Shown here: positions 32,862 through 42,433 of the stretch, piece after piece | How positions within the stretch are numbered: position 1 is the stretch's first letter | How the letters are laid out: every line of letters begins with the position of its first letter | DNA from: an uncultured Clostridium sp. | GTDB lineage: Bacteria > Bacillota > Clostridia > Lachnospirales > Lachnospiraceae | DNA: 64,000 nucleotides | Direction of reading: 5' to 3' | NCBI GenBank assembly: GCA_947178445.1 | Contig: CAMWYJ010000012.1 | Coordinates: 1-64,000, forward strand | The notes under the pieces: model-generated | Told to the model about the DNA's origin: nothing | The model's database searches: none | Seen by the model: the letters and a program-made list of their open reading frames with translations, nothing else | Position numbers and translations under genes: made by a program

Positions 32862-34823
32862 ATGCCAAGAAAGAAAAAAGGAAGTTTGTCCATCAATAGT
32901 GACAACATTTTCCCAATTATCAAGAAATGGTTGTATTCAGACCATGACATTTTTGTACGTGAGGTTGTTTCAAATGCTTGTGATGCGGTAACCAAACTAA
33001 GAAAACTTGCTATGATTGGTGAATACGAGGAGGCAGATGATGAAAAATACCGTATTGACGTTATCGCAAGTCCTTCAGACAAAACACTTACATTCATTGA
33101 CAATGGTATTGGTATGACTGCAGACGAGGTAAATGAATATATCAATCAGATTGCATTTTCCGGCGCCTCAGACTTTTTAGAGAAATATAAAGACAAAGCA
33201 ACCGATGACCAGATTATCGGTCATTTTGGTTTAGGCTTTTACTCTACCTTTATGGTCGCTGACAAGGTTACCATTAATACACTTTCCTATCAGGATGGGG
33301 CTGAACCTGTATTCTGGGAGTGTGATGGTGGAACCGATTACACCATGTCAACCGGCGACCGCGATGTGCATGGCACAGAAATCACTCTTTATCTGAATGA
33401 GGACTGCTATGAATTTGCAAATGAATACAGAGTAAAGGAAGTTTTAGAGAAATACTGTTCCTTCATGCCGGAGGAAATTTACTTTACCAATGCTGATTCT
33501 GCCAAGGAAGAAGAAAATGATGTAGTGGATTCTGATGTAGTGGAAGAGACAGCAAAGAACGAAGACACCACCGCAGAGGATAATACCGCTGATGGCGATA
33601 CTGATAAAGAACCGGATGCGCCAAAGGAAACACCAATCAATGTTACCCGTCCGCTCTGGACCAAGCATCCTAATGACTGCACAGAGGAGGAGTATAAGGA
33701 ATTTTACCGCAAGGTATTCCTTGATTTCAAAGAGCCGTTGTTCTGGATTCATCTTAACATGGACTATCCTTTTAACTTAAAGGGTATCCTTTACTTCCCT
33801 CGCTTTAACTCAGAGTATGAAACCTTAGAGGGAACCATTAAGTTATACAACAATCAGGTATTTATTGCAGACAATATCAAGGAGGTCATTCCTGAATTCC
33901 TCTTATTACTAAAGGGTGTTATTGACTGTCCGGATCTTCCTCTTAACGTATCCCGCAGTGCCCTGCAAAATGATGGATTCGTAAAGAAGATTTCTGATTA
34001 TATCACCAAAAAGGTGGCTGATAAGCTTTCCGGCATGTTTAAGACAGAGCGTGAAGCTTACGAAAGCTACTGGGATGATTTAAGCCCATTTATCAAATTT
34101 GGCTGCCTGAAGGATAGCAAATTTGATGAGAAGATGAAAGACTATATCCTTTACAAGAATATTGCCGGCAAGTACGTTACACTTCCTGAATATCTGGAAA
34201 CAGGAAAGGAAAAATATGAAAACACTGTATTTTATACGGATGATGAGAAGGTGCAATCCCAATATATCAACATGTTCAAGGAACAGGATATCGATGTGGT
34301 CGTCCTTACCCACAACATTGACACACCATTTATCACACACCAGGAGCAGCAAAACGATAAGCTGAAATTTACCCGTGTGGATTCCGGTGTAACCGATACC
34401 TTTAAAGAGGACATTTCCGAAGAAGAAATGAAAGAATCTACCGATAAACTGTCTGAAATATTTAAAAAAGCTCTCAACAATGATAAGCTTACTGTCAAAG
34501 TCGAGAAGCTGAAAAATACCTCCATTTCTTCTATGATCACTCTTTCAGAGGAAACAAGAAGAATGCAGGATATGATGAAGGCTTACAGCATGAACGGCAT
34601 GATGTCACCTGACATGTTCGGGGGTACCCAGCAGACTCTCCTGTTAAATGCAAACAACGATTTGGTTCAGTTCATTTTAGCTAACCCAGAGGGGGAAAAC
34701 ACCGATATGGTATGCGAACAGCTTTATGACTTGGCACTGCTAGCCCATACCCCGCTAGATGCAGAGTCTATGACACGCTTTATCACCCGAAGCAACAAAA
34801 TTTTATCTATGCTGACAAAATAA
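32862..34823 (+). CDS. htpG: chaperone HtpG (Hsp90) with an acidic linker
   Basis: 653 residues. The N-terminal ATPase domain shows REVVSNACDAVTKL, FIDNGIGMTADEV and HFGLGFYSTFMVADK. The middle domain contains LWTKHPNDCTEEEYKEF and LPLNVSRSALQND. The C-terminal dimerisation part closes the protein. Residues 211-257 form an Asp/Glu/Thr-rich linker between N and middle domains, longer than usual in bacterial HtpG. It folds or remodels client proteins in the cytosol. AAGGAG lies before the ATG. A family A element abuts the stop codon. Confidence 0.97.
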   Translation: MPRKKKGSLSINSDNIFPIIKKWLYSDHDIFVREVVSNACDAVTKLRKLAMIGEYEEADDEKYRIDVIASPSDKTLTFIDNGIGMTADEVNEYINQIAFSGASDFLEKYKDKATDDQIIGHFGLGFYSTFMVADKVTINTLSYQDGAEPVFWECDGGTDYTMSTGDRDVHGTEITLYLNEDCYEFANEYRVKEVLEKYCSFMPEEIYFTNADSAKEEENDVVDSDVVEETAKNEDTTAEDNTADGDTDKEPDAPKETPINVTRPLWTKHPNDCTEEEYKEFYRKVFLDFKEPLFWIHLNMDYPFNLKGILYFPRFNSEYETLEGTIKLYNNQVFIADNIKEVIPEFLLLLKGVIDCPDLPLNVSRSALQNDGFVKKISDYITKKVADKLSGMFKTEREAYESYWDDLSPFIKFGCLKDSKFDEKMKDYILYKNIAGKYVTLPEYLETGKEKYENTVFYTDDEKVQSQYINMFKEQDIDVVVLTHNIDTPFITHQEQQNDKLKFTRVDSGVTDTFKEDISEEEMKESTDKLSEIFKKALNNDKLTVKVEKLKNTSISSMITLSEETRRMQDMMKAYSMNGMMSPDMFGGTQQTLLLNANNDLVQFILANPEGENTDMVCEQLYDLALLAHTPLDAESMTRFITRSNKILSMLTK

Positions 34824-34948
34824 TAGGTAATTGCGAAACTCTGCTTTTTAGAATATTCGTTGTACAATATAGACAAATCACCGCCGACACGCTTGCTCTG
34901 CCTGCGATATTGTCTATATTGCACAACCAGTTTTGGGAAACAGGGATT
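34824..34948. mobile_element. family A element, copy 2 (short, one end worn)
   Basis: The left end TAGGTAATTGCGAAACTC starts on the base after the htpG stop. TACAATATAGACAAATC and GATATTGTCTATATTGCACA pair inside. The right terminal repeat is degraded. At about 125 bp it is the shortest copy. It lies between the convergent htpG and Rrf2 genes and may act as a bidirectional transcript end. Confidence 0.6.
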
Positions 34949-34971
34949 TTCTCTTTTTATCAGACTTCTTC

Positions 34972-35406
34972 TCAGATAACATAATCATTTCCTGCTTCCA
35001 TACTCCATTCCAGCATATCCTGCAATGTTACATGGTCAATCACGCTTTTAATTGCATCATCTAACATCATCCACAATCGGATAGAAGTACATACAGAAGC
35101 TCTTGGGCAGTCATTTTCATCTCCTTCTAAACAGGCAACCGGCGCCATGTCTCCCTCTGTCAGCCGCAGAATCATACCAACCGTGTATTCTTTTGGCTCT
35201 TTTGCAAGACGATAACCTCCCGAAGCTCCTCTTAAGCTTTTCACATACCCGGCACGTTTTAAAGAAGTCACAATCTGTTCCAGATATTTTTCTGAAATAC
35301 TCTCCCGCTCCGCAACATCCTTAATTCTTACCATTTCACCTGTATTATGCTTTGCCAGATCCAGCATCAGGCGCAATGCATATCTTCCTTTTGTTGAAAT
35401 CTTCAT
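34972..35406 (-). CDS. Rrf2-family transcriptional regulator
   Basis: 144 residues. The winged helix contains MKISTKGRYALRLMLDLA, SISEKYLEQIV and LRGASGGYRLAK. Three Cys (VACLEGDENDCPRASVC) match the Fe-S ligand pattern of IscR-like members. It probably senses iron-sulfur status or cysteine supply and represses target genes. No isc or suf genes are adjacent. Two dyads around its own promoter suggest autoregulation. Confidence 0.92.
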   Translation of the reverse strand: MKISTKGRYALRLMLDLAKHNTGEMVRIKDVAERESISEKYLEQIVTSLKRAGYVKSLRGASGGYRLAKEPKEYTVGMILRLTEGDMAPVACLEGDENDCPRASVCTSIRLWMMLDDAIKSVIDHVTLQDMLEWSMEAGNDYVI

Positions 35407-35448
35407 CTATATCACCCCTTAAACATCTGCCGCGTCTTTTCGAAAAAA

Positions 35449-35514
35449 GGTACGACATACCATAATTTCTTTTTACTTACGACAAGTATACCTTTTTCCT
35501 AGCGGAATAGTCAA
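35449..35514 (-). promoter_or_regulatory. Rrf2 gene promoter with two dyad sites
   Basis: TTGACT (35509-35514) and TATACT (35485-35490) are spaced 18 bases. TACTT-N5-AAGTA at 35474-35488 overlaps the -10. GGTA-N5-TACC lies at 35449-35461. Both dyads share TACGACA, so they look like operator sites for the Rrf2 protein. Confidence 0.6.
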
Positions 35515-35551
35515 CATTTATTTTCAAGGTTAATAGAATTTAATCAATTGT

Positions 35552-37336
35552 TCAGCTTTGGGAATCTATAACGCGGAATCCCTCAAATAGACGTTCAATA
35601 TTCATAATTCCATAGCCCCAGACGGGATTTGGATATTGCGTATCGGGATCACGGACTGCACCTTTTAAAAAAAAGCTCTTAATCTGCCCGGCAAAAAACA
35701 TGTTATAACGGTCATTTTCCAAATCCCACTGCAAAAACTGTGCAATCATACCGGCACTGTGAGCCGCCGCTACGGAAGTACCGGAACGGGTGACAAAATT
35801 ATTCCTCAATCCCGGTCCTGTAATGTTAACTCCCGGTGCTGTCAGATCCGGTTTTACCTGATCCCTTGCATTATAGCCACGGCTCGCCTCTGCAAAAACA
35901 CTTCCATTTAAGTGATTATATGCCGTCATTGTCATGGAATTCTTTTCATTTCCCGGAACTGTAATTGTATCGTCCGGACTTCCCTTTAAAAAATGCGTAT
36001 TATCTTGCAAAAACTGTCGAAGCGGCATCCATATATTAAAACTTCTCTGCTGTCCCTCATCTGCATAAACTAAAAAACGCCAGATACCGGGAGTTGGATT
36101 GATTAAACGGACAAAAATAAGCTCATTTCCAGAATATGCCTCTGCAATCTGATATGCTACATATACACTGGTTCGTGAAAGGGGCAGGTTAATAAGCTCT
36201 TCTCTTCCAAACCGTGGTGAAATACGCTCAATCCGGTCACCCCGTGGGGAGATAATTCCCAATGCAAAGGTGTTTGGCGCATTTCCCCATAGTTCAAAGC
36301 TAAGTCCCTTCTGTCCGGCATCCATATTGACCTCCACCTCATCATACTCCACATTCTTTGGAAGCTCTCCATAATAGTGAAGTCTTTCCGTTCCCTCGTT
36401 TCCTGCCGGAGTACTTACCATAATCTCCACATTTTGCAAAATAACACTCAGATATTGTTCCAAATACGTCAGCCCTTCATGTCCACCGTTACTGCTGCCA
36501 AGCCCTATCAGAATAGACAATGGCTTTTGCTTTGCCCTGGAATACTTTAGAAGAAAATCTACTGCATATATAATATCTGTTTCTGAATAGGCAGGTACAT
36601 CCTGCTTTACCTGAAAAAATTCCCGAAGATATGGTTTTGTCTCCTTAAGTTTAACCACTGCAATCTCTGCACCCGTAGCAATACCTGTAAAATCGTTTTC
36701 CCGATTCACACCTCCTGCTGCGATGCCTGCAAGAAATGTCCCATGACCATTCTCGTCCCTTGTTGGAACTATTTCATATGGATTCTCACTTTGCAGTGCC
36801 TCATTAATCTGAGCATTGGTATATGCCGTTCCATAAAGCGGTAGCGATACCGTTTTCGTCTGTTGTTCGATTGTCAGTGTTCCGACCATTATCGACCGCT
36901 CTTGCTCCGACATATTCTCTACATCCTCTGGATCATCCTTCCGTATCGTCTGATCCCAGATTATCCCGATTCTGCTGTTACCATTCTCGTCACGAAAAAG
37001 CGCATTATCATACATAATTCCTGTATCAATGATTCCGACAATAACACCGGAACCATCTAACCCCAGATAGGACGGACTTTGTACCTGTTTCACTCCCGTC
37101 ACCTCCATATTGGAGGAATCCATGAGTCCAAACAATTTCGGAATCGAGGAATATGGCACCGTTTCCAGATTTGTCAGATATGTACTACTCCTTTTCAAAT
37201 GAAAAAGTCCAATCCTCTCAGCGATTTCATTGATACAGCTATCAGGATAAAGTTCCAATGAAGAGCGGTTCCCCTCATGTACATTCACGATTAAATCCAT
37301 ATAATCATTGCTATATATCATATCCTGGCAGGTCAT
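35552..37336 (-). CDS. subtilisin-family (S8) serine peptidase, Clostridial Csp-like
   Basis: 594 residues with an intact triad: Asp104 in VGIIDTGI, His198 in DENGHGTFLAGIAAGG and Ser521 in RSGTSVAAAHSAGM. There is no signal peptide and no evident propeptide cleavage site. An insertion of about 250 residues lies between the His and Ser regions, as in Clostridial Csp-type proteases that process spore germination enzymes. Whether this one acts on spores is not shown. AAGGAG precedes the ATG. Confidence 0.92.
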   Translation of the reverse strand: MTCQDMIYSNDYMDLIVNVHEGNRSSLELYPDSCINEIAERIGLFHLKRSSTYLTNLETVPYSSIPKLFGLMDSSNMEVTGVKQVQSPSYLGLDGSGVIVGIIDTGIMYDNALFRDENGNSRIGIIWDQTIRKDDPEDVENMSEQERSIMVGTLTIEQQTKTVSLPLYGTAYTNAQINEALQSENPYEIVPTRDENGHGTFLAGIAAGGVNRENDFTGIATGAEIAVVKLKETKPYLREFFQVKQDVPAYSETDIIYAVDFLLKYSRAKQKPLSILIGLGSSNGGHEGLTYLEQYLSVILQNVEIMVSTPAGNEGTERLHYYGELPKNVEYDEVEVNMDAGQKGLSFELWGNAPNTFALGIISPRGDRIERISPRFGREELINLPLSRTSVYVAYQIAEAYSGNELIFVRLINPTPGIWRFLVYADEGQQRSFNIWMPLRQFLQDNTHFLKGSPDDTITVPGNEKNSMTMTAYNHLNGSVFAEASRGYNARDQVKPDLTAPGVNITGPGLRNNFVTRSGTSVAAAHSAGMIAQFLQWDLENDRYNMFFAGQIKSFFLKGAVRDPDTQYPNPVWGYGIMNIERLFEGFRVIDSQS

Positions 37337-37453
37337 GGCAATTTCTCCTTATCGAAATAACCCTGTCTCTTCTATCATATTCAAAATTCTTTATTTTGTT
37401 CCCATATACACACCCCGCACTCATTCCCGTAGTGATTTATCTATATCACACAA

Positions 37454-37490
37454 CAAAAAGAGTCCTTATTCAAAACCAAATAAGAACTCT
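37454..37490 (-). terminator. terminator of the second M18 peptidase gene
   Basis: AGAGTTCTTATT and AATAAGGACTCT form the stem; TTTTTGTT follows on the minus strand. Confidence 0.8.
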
Positions 37491-37542
37491 CTTCCTTTCA
37501 AACTCATAAAATCTGACTCTGCATATCCGCCCAAAATAACAT

Positions 37543-38925
37543 CTATTTCATATCCTTTAAAAATGCCTTATAAGACTTCATCGCCTCATAGATGTCTGCC
37601 TTGCTGGTAATCTCCCAAGGTGCATGCATATTCAAAACTGCAACACCACTGTCAATCACATTCATCCCATATAGAGACAAAATGTAGGCAATCGTCCCGC
37701 CACCACCTAAATCTACCTTACCAAGCTCTGCGGTCTGGAATGCCACCTTATTATCGTCCATCACCTTACGAAGCTTCCCAATATATTCTGCATTGGCATC
37801 ATTTGACCCAGACTTTCCACGCGAACCAGTGAACTTATTAAACACGACACCACGCCCAAAATAAGCTGCATTTTTCTTCTCAAAGGCACTGGCATAATTA
37901 GGATCGTATGCTGCTGACACATCAGAGGACAACATATAAGAAGCTGCAAGACATCTCTTAAGCTTTAGCTCTGAATACTCACCCATTGCATCCATCAGCT
38001 CTGCTACCGAATTTTCAAAGAATTTGGACTGCATTCCCGTTGCACCAACGGAGCCAATCTCTTCCTTATCCACTAACAGGCAGCAGGCAGTACGGCTTAC
38101 CTCTTCCATCTCAAACATTGCTGCCGCAGAAGTGTATGCACACACTCTGTCATCCTGACCATAAGCCATAATCATAGACTCATCAATACCTGCATTTCTT
38201 GCCTTGCCTGCCGGCACAATTTCAAGCTCTGCAGAGAGGAAATCCTCCTCTTCTATATCATACTTATCCTCGAGAATCGAAAGCACCATTTTTTTTACGG
38301 CCTCTTTCTCTTCCTTTGGCAAAGGTTTGCTGGCAAATAAGATATCAAGCTGCTCACCCTCCACAACCTTAGCTGCCTTCTTTTCCATCTGCTCCTGGGC
38401 TAAATGAATCAGCAGATCCGTCACACAGAATACAGGATCCTTATCATCCTCACCGATTACCACGTCAACAACTGTTCCATCCTTTTTCGCAACTACACCA
38501 TGTATCGCAAGAGGCAGTGTCACCCATTGGTATTTCTTGATTCCTCCATAGTAATGGGTGTCTAAATATGCAAAATCCGTATCTTCATACAGAGGATTTT
38601 GTTTCACATCCATTCTTGGTGAATCAATATGGGCTCCTAAAATATTCATGCCCTCCACAACCGGTTTTGTACCAATCTGGAATAAAGCAACCGCCTTTTT
38701 CATATTTACTGCATATACCTTATCACCTGCTTTTAATTTCTTTCCAGACTGTATCACATCTGCCAAATCCTCATATCCACTCTCCTTTGCCAGCTTCACA
38801 ATCTGCTTCACACATTCTCTCTCCGTCTTACCCTTATCTAAAAAATGGCGGTATTCTTTACAAAGCTTTTCAAGCTCTTTTAACTCTCTTTTGCTATAAT
38901 CCTTCCATGCATTCCGGCGTTCCAT
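37543..38925 (-). CDS. M18 family aminopeptidase (second)
   Basis: 460 residues with the classical M18 motifs: LGAHIDSPRMD, LLVDKEEIGSVGATGM, DVSAAYDPNY and VLNMHAPWE. It is a zinc-dependent cytosolic aminopeptidase. GAGGAGG lies before the ATG and a terminator follows. It differs strongly from the 28403 enzyme, so they are old paralogues rather than a recent duplication. Confidence 0.95.
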   Translation of the reverse strand: MERRNAWKDYSKRELKELEKLCKEYRHFLDKGKTERECVKQIVKLAKESGYEDLADVIQSGKKLKAGDKVYAVNMKKAVALFQIGTKPVVEGMNILGAHIDSPRMDVKQNPLYEDTDFAYLDTHYYGGIKKYQWVTLPLAIHGVVAKKDGTVVDVVIGEDDKDPVFCVTDLLIHLAQEQMEKKAAKVVEGEQLDILFASKPLPKEEKEAVKKMVLSILEDKYDIEEEDFLSAELEIVPAGKARNAGIDESMIMAYGQDDRVCAYTSAAAMFEMEEVSRTACCLLVDKEEIGSVGATGMQSKFFENSVAELMDAMGEYSELKLKRCLAASYMLSSDVSAAYDPNYASAFEKKNAAYFGRGVVFNKFTGSRGKSGSNDANAEYIGKLRKVMDDNKVAFQTAELGKVDLGGGGTIAYILSLYGMNVIDSGVAVLNMHAPWEITSKADIYEAMKSYKAFLKDMK

Positions 38926-39043
38926 AACAGTGCCTCCTCGTTTTTATATATTTATTAGACAATCCCAACATATGTTGATTGTATTTTATTATAATATGAT
39001 TTTCCAAATCTTCAAGACTTATTCCTCATCTAGTTTTCAATCA

Positions 39044-40504
39044 TCAGATTACTGTCAGAATTCCTAACGATTTGAGCAATAAAATCACCAGCAGCACTGG
39101 TGCAATAAACCGGATCATCACAATATACAATCCTTTTCTGCCAAATTTGCATCCACTCTTTTCCACTTCCTCTACGATCACGTCCGGTTTTAAAATCCAG
39201 CCTACCAAAATACAGGTTCCAATTGACACAATTGGCATAAAGCAGTTATTGCTAATATAGTCCATAATATCCAGAATCTGAGCATGTGAGCCATTTGGAA
39301 GGGTAATGTCAAAATACCATTTATTGTAGCCAAGACATACTACGATACCACCAGCCAGTGCAATCACTGTTTCTAAAAGAGTCGCTTTTGCCCGGGACAA
39401 CTGGAACTGATCCATCAAACTGGATACCACCGCCTCCATAACGGAAACTGCACTGGTCAATGCTGCAAACAATACCATTGCAAAGAACAGGCAACCCACA
39501 ATATTTCCAATTTTCCCCATTGCATCAAATACCTTTGGCAGGGAAATGAACATCAGGCTTGGCCCGGAAGCCTCCATCCCCTCTTTTCCCATGAATGTGT
39601 ATACCGCCGGAATGATCATAACACCAGCTAAAAAAGCTACCACCGTATCAAAAATCTCAATCTGGTTAATAGACTTTACCAGATTTGCATCATCCTTTAC
39701 ATAGGAACCATATGCAATCATAATTCCCATGGCAACACTGAGACTAAAGAATAGCTGTCCCATTGCATCTAACAGCACGGTAAAGAACCCTTTCACCGTG
39801 ATTCCTTCCAAATTGGGAACTACATAAACACGAAATCCTTCCAGACCGGTCCTTTCAACACCTCCCACATCCGTCTTAATTGTCAATGAAAAAATGGCAA
39901 TACCGATTACCAACAGTAATAGAATTGGCATAATCAGCTTCGAGGAGGACTCGATTCCCTTATTTACTCCCCGATAGATAATAAATGCTACCACACCGAG
40001 AAATATCATCATCAGCCAAATTGGCTGTCCTTCTCCGGTTATGAACTCCGTAAAATATCCGTCTGTCGCTGCATGCTCCCCATCTCCTGTCAGATAAGTA
40101 ATAAAATATTTTACCACCCATCCTCCGATCACGCTGTAATATGGCATAATAATGACTGGCACCAGGCAGGCAATCACTCCAAGGAATCCCCACTTCTTTC
40201 TCAGTTTAGCATAAGCCGTAAGCGGACTCTGCTTTGTTTTTCTGCCCAGTGCGATTTCTGTTGTCAGCAAAGTAAATCCAAAGGTAACTGCTAAGATCAG
40301 ATACAATACCAGAAACAGACCTCCTCCATCCTTTGCTGCCAAATATGGAAATCTCCATATATTCCCAAGTCCCACTGCGCTTCCCGCAGCTGCCAGTACA
40401 AATCCGATTGAACCCGAAAATGAATTTCTGTTTTTCTCTTTTTTCATTGTTTCATTTAGATGTCGCCATCCGTCTCCCTTCTCGCTATTCATTCGGATTA
40501 TCAT
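39044..40504 (-). CDS. sodium-dependent transporter, NSS/SNF family
   Basis: About 486 residues with about 11-12 spans. The first span holds AAAGSAVGLGNIWRFPYLA, the unwound Na+/substrate site of LeuT-like transporters. GGGLFLVLYLI and YYSVIGGWVVKY follow. It imports amino acids or related solutes with Na+. The start is uncertain: neither the first codon at 40504 nor the ATG at 40447 (MKKEKNRN) has a clear ribosome binding site, and family alignment favours 40447. Confidence 0.93.
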   Translation of the reverse strand: MIIRMNSEKGDGWRHLNETMKKEKNRNSFSGSIGFVLAAAGSAVGLGNIWRFPYLAAKDGGGLFLVLYLILAVTFGFTLLTTEIALGRKTKQSPLTAYAKLRKKWGFLGVIACLVPVIIMPYYSVIGGWVVKYFITYLTGDGEHAATDGYFTEFITGEGQPIWLMMIFLGVVAFIIYRGVNKGIESSSKLIMPILLLLVIGIAIFSLTIKTDVGGVERTGLEGFRVYVVPNLEGITVKGFFTVLLDAMGQLFFSLSVAMGIMIAYGSYVKDDANLVKSINQIEIFDTVVAFLAGVMIIPAVYTFMGKEGMEASGPSLMFISLPKVFDAMGKIGNIVGCLFFAMVLFAALTSAVSVMEAVVSSLMDQFQLSRAKATLLETVIALAGGIVVCLGYNKWYFDITLPNGSHAQILDIMDYISNNCFMPIVSIGTCILVGWILKPDVIVEEVEKSGCKFGRKGLYIVMIRFIAPVLLVILLLKSLGILTVI

Positions 40505-40563
40505 ATCACATTTTCATGAAAATGCATATCAAAATTTTTATCTTTCATAATACCTGGCACATG

Positions 40564-41205
40564 TCAGTCTCTGCGTTTTTCCCTTATCCAAATTGCAGCC
40601 ACTGACATGACGATACCTGCCATCAGCAGATAGCTTTTATCCAAAGCATTTTTCCCCTCTGCTGCAGCAACGCTAAAACCAAACAGCCAGAATTTGCCGA
40701 GATATTTTGCTCCTGCCCCCATAGATAGCATATAATAGAGAAAAGGCATCATATAGGCCAGTGCTATATTATCTATGATACTATAAAACAGGATTCCCAA
40801 ACCTCCCAAAAAAAGACTGGTTGAAAATGCTGCAAAAAAGCAGGCTCCAAACCGGAACTGACAATTCCCCTGTTTTAAAAACAGTAGATGTGCCAGCAGT
40901 AGAATAACGACAAAAACAACTGCTTCCAAAAGTCTTAAGCACCGAATCCCAGTAATCGGCATCTTTTTTGATGCAATCAAATCCCGTATGTTCTTGTTCG
41001 TGTCCGGCAAAAACAACGGTACAATTAAAATCACACCAAGAAAGCACAAATACCGTTCTAAAATCATTGCCACCTGAACTTCTTCAAGATTTTCTACTCC
41101 CATAAAAAGTGGAGAAACCACACAGAGTAAAACCGCCACAATGGTATGGGAAAGCAGATTATGCTTCCAGTTTGCTTTTACGATGGAAAAGCTTTGCTCC
41201 AACAC
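40564..41205 (-). CDS. ABC exporter membrane subunit (small)
   Basis: 213 residues with about six hydrophobic spans, no signal peptide and a positively charged end. It overlaps the preceding permease gene by 47 bases and is the last gene of the ATPase-permease-permease operon (43320 to 40564). It resembles ABC-2-type membrane subunits in layout, though no motif confirms it. Confidence 0.75.
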   Translation of the reverse strand: MLEQSFSIVKANWKHNLLSHTIVAVLLCVVSPLFMGVENLEEVQVAMILERYLCFLGVILIVPLFLPDTNKNIRDLIASKKMPITGIRCLRLLEAVVFVVILLLAHLLFLKQGNCQFRFGACFFAAFSTSLFLGGLGILFYSIIDNIALAYMMPFLYYMLSMGAGAKYLGKFWLFGFSVAAAEGKNALDKSYLLMAGIVMSVAAIWIREKRRD

Positions 41206-42433
41206 TGGTAAATTCCCCCTTTCTCTTTTTGCTGTAGAAAAATACCGTTAAAAACAGTAAGCCCAATGCCATGGCAGCATAAAACAGACGGCTTCGCAAA
41301 AGTTCTTCCTTCATTTGTTCGAAAAGTGCATACTGTCCCACCGCATTCCATCTGGGTATCAGATTCCATCCTGTACAATCTACAAGATCACCCGCTTTCA
41401 TAAAGACACTTACATACCACCATACCCCCTGAATCAGAATTGCCACTGCGCTGTCTGTAAGCTCTGTAAAGAAAAATCCCACTGACAGGCTTACCATAAT
41501 AATCGGTAAAAGCCAGAATCCAATGTACTTTACAAATGCCAGTGCATCATATGCCACTCCCACATGCTTTGCATAGTAAATAGCCTCAACCAGGGTAACA
41601 CAGCTTAGCAGTACAACCGGTAAAAGTGTCATGATAACAGCGGCTGCATATCGGCTTAATATCACAGAAAACGCCCCTGCCTTCTTCGTATAAATCACCT
41701 GCTCTGCCTGCGCCTTTTTATCCCGCATACCTCTTGTCACTGCAAGAATTACCGGCAAAAATCCCAACAAAATCCCCATATAGTCACAAAAAAGCCTTGC
41801 ATGTGCATTGGTAACCTTATCATCCCGAATATGGCTCTCATACTCTTCCATTGCTTCCTCATAAGAAGCCGGCTTTCCAGTGAATTGTAAAGAAGACTCA
41901 TTATATGAGCTGCCCCCACCTAACAACTTATCAATCTTTTGCATCTCCTCGGAAAAGGTTTGGAAGGAAAGACCGAATTTTACAGAAACCTCCATAGCCG
42001 GCAGGGAAGACTCCATAATTGGTCCCTCATACTTTGATGCCTCCTCAATCGCTGCCTGAACCTTTTCCTCATAATCGGCAATCAATGTATTGATCTCTTC
42101 TATACTCATTCCTGTAATTACCGAAATACCCTCTGCAACCATTCTCTGTTCCTCTTCGTCAAGTACAACCTTTTTATAGAAGCCAACCGGATAAGTGGTA
42201 TATTCTCCTCTGCTGTACTCCTCGATAAGCTCCTCTAATACATTCTCCATGATCAGGTTTTTATCTGTTGTCCTTACCTCGCCGTAATCTTCATATCCCG
42301 GCTCTGGTTTTTGCACTGGACTAAAAACACCCATCTGCGAAACAAAAAACAGCACCAAACAGGCAAGAAAAATATAATAGGTCGCACTCTTTATATATTG
42401 TATTCCCTCTTTTTTCAATAAGGTTAGAAACAT
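41159..42433 (-). CDS. ABC-2 type exporter permease
   Basis: 424 residues. One span at residues 18-36, then an extracellular Glu-rich loop to about 225, then five or six spans. This is the usual layout of ABC-2 permeases. It overlaps the ATPase gene by 10 bases. The complex probably exports a drug, peptide or lipid. A two-component system lies just upstream, as in bacitracin-type resistance modules, but the substrate is unknown. Confidence 0.87.
   Translation of the reverse strand: MFLTLLKKEGIQYIKSATYYIFLACLVLFFVSQMGVFSPVQKPEPGYEDYGEVRTTDKNLIMENVLEELIEEYSRGEYTTYPVGFYKKVVLDEEEQRMVAEGISVITGMSIEEINTLIADYEEKVQAAIEEASKYEGPIMESSLPAMEVSVKFGLSFQTFSEEMQKIDKLLGGGSSYNESSLQFTGKPASYEEAMEEYESHIRDDKVTNAHARLFCDYMGILLGFLPVILAVTRGMRDKKAQAEQVIYTKKAGAFSVILSRYAAAVIMTLLPVVLLSCVTLVEAIYYAKHVGVAYDALAFVKYIGFWLLPIIMVSLSVGFFFTELTDSAVAILIQGVWWYVSVFMKAGDLVDCTGWNLIPRWNAVGQYALFEQMKEELLRSRLFYAAMALGLLFLTVFFYSKKRKGEFTSVGAKLFHRKSKLEA

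Noticed and set aside
33444..33752. Antisense frames across htpG
   Set aside because: They are shadows of the htpG coding sequence in the acidic linker and middle domain.
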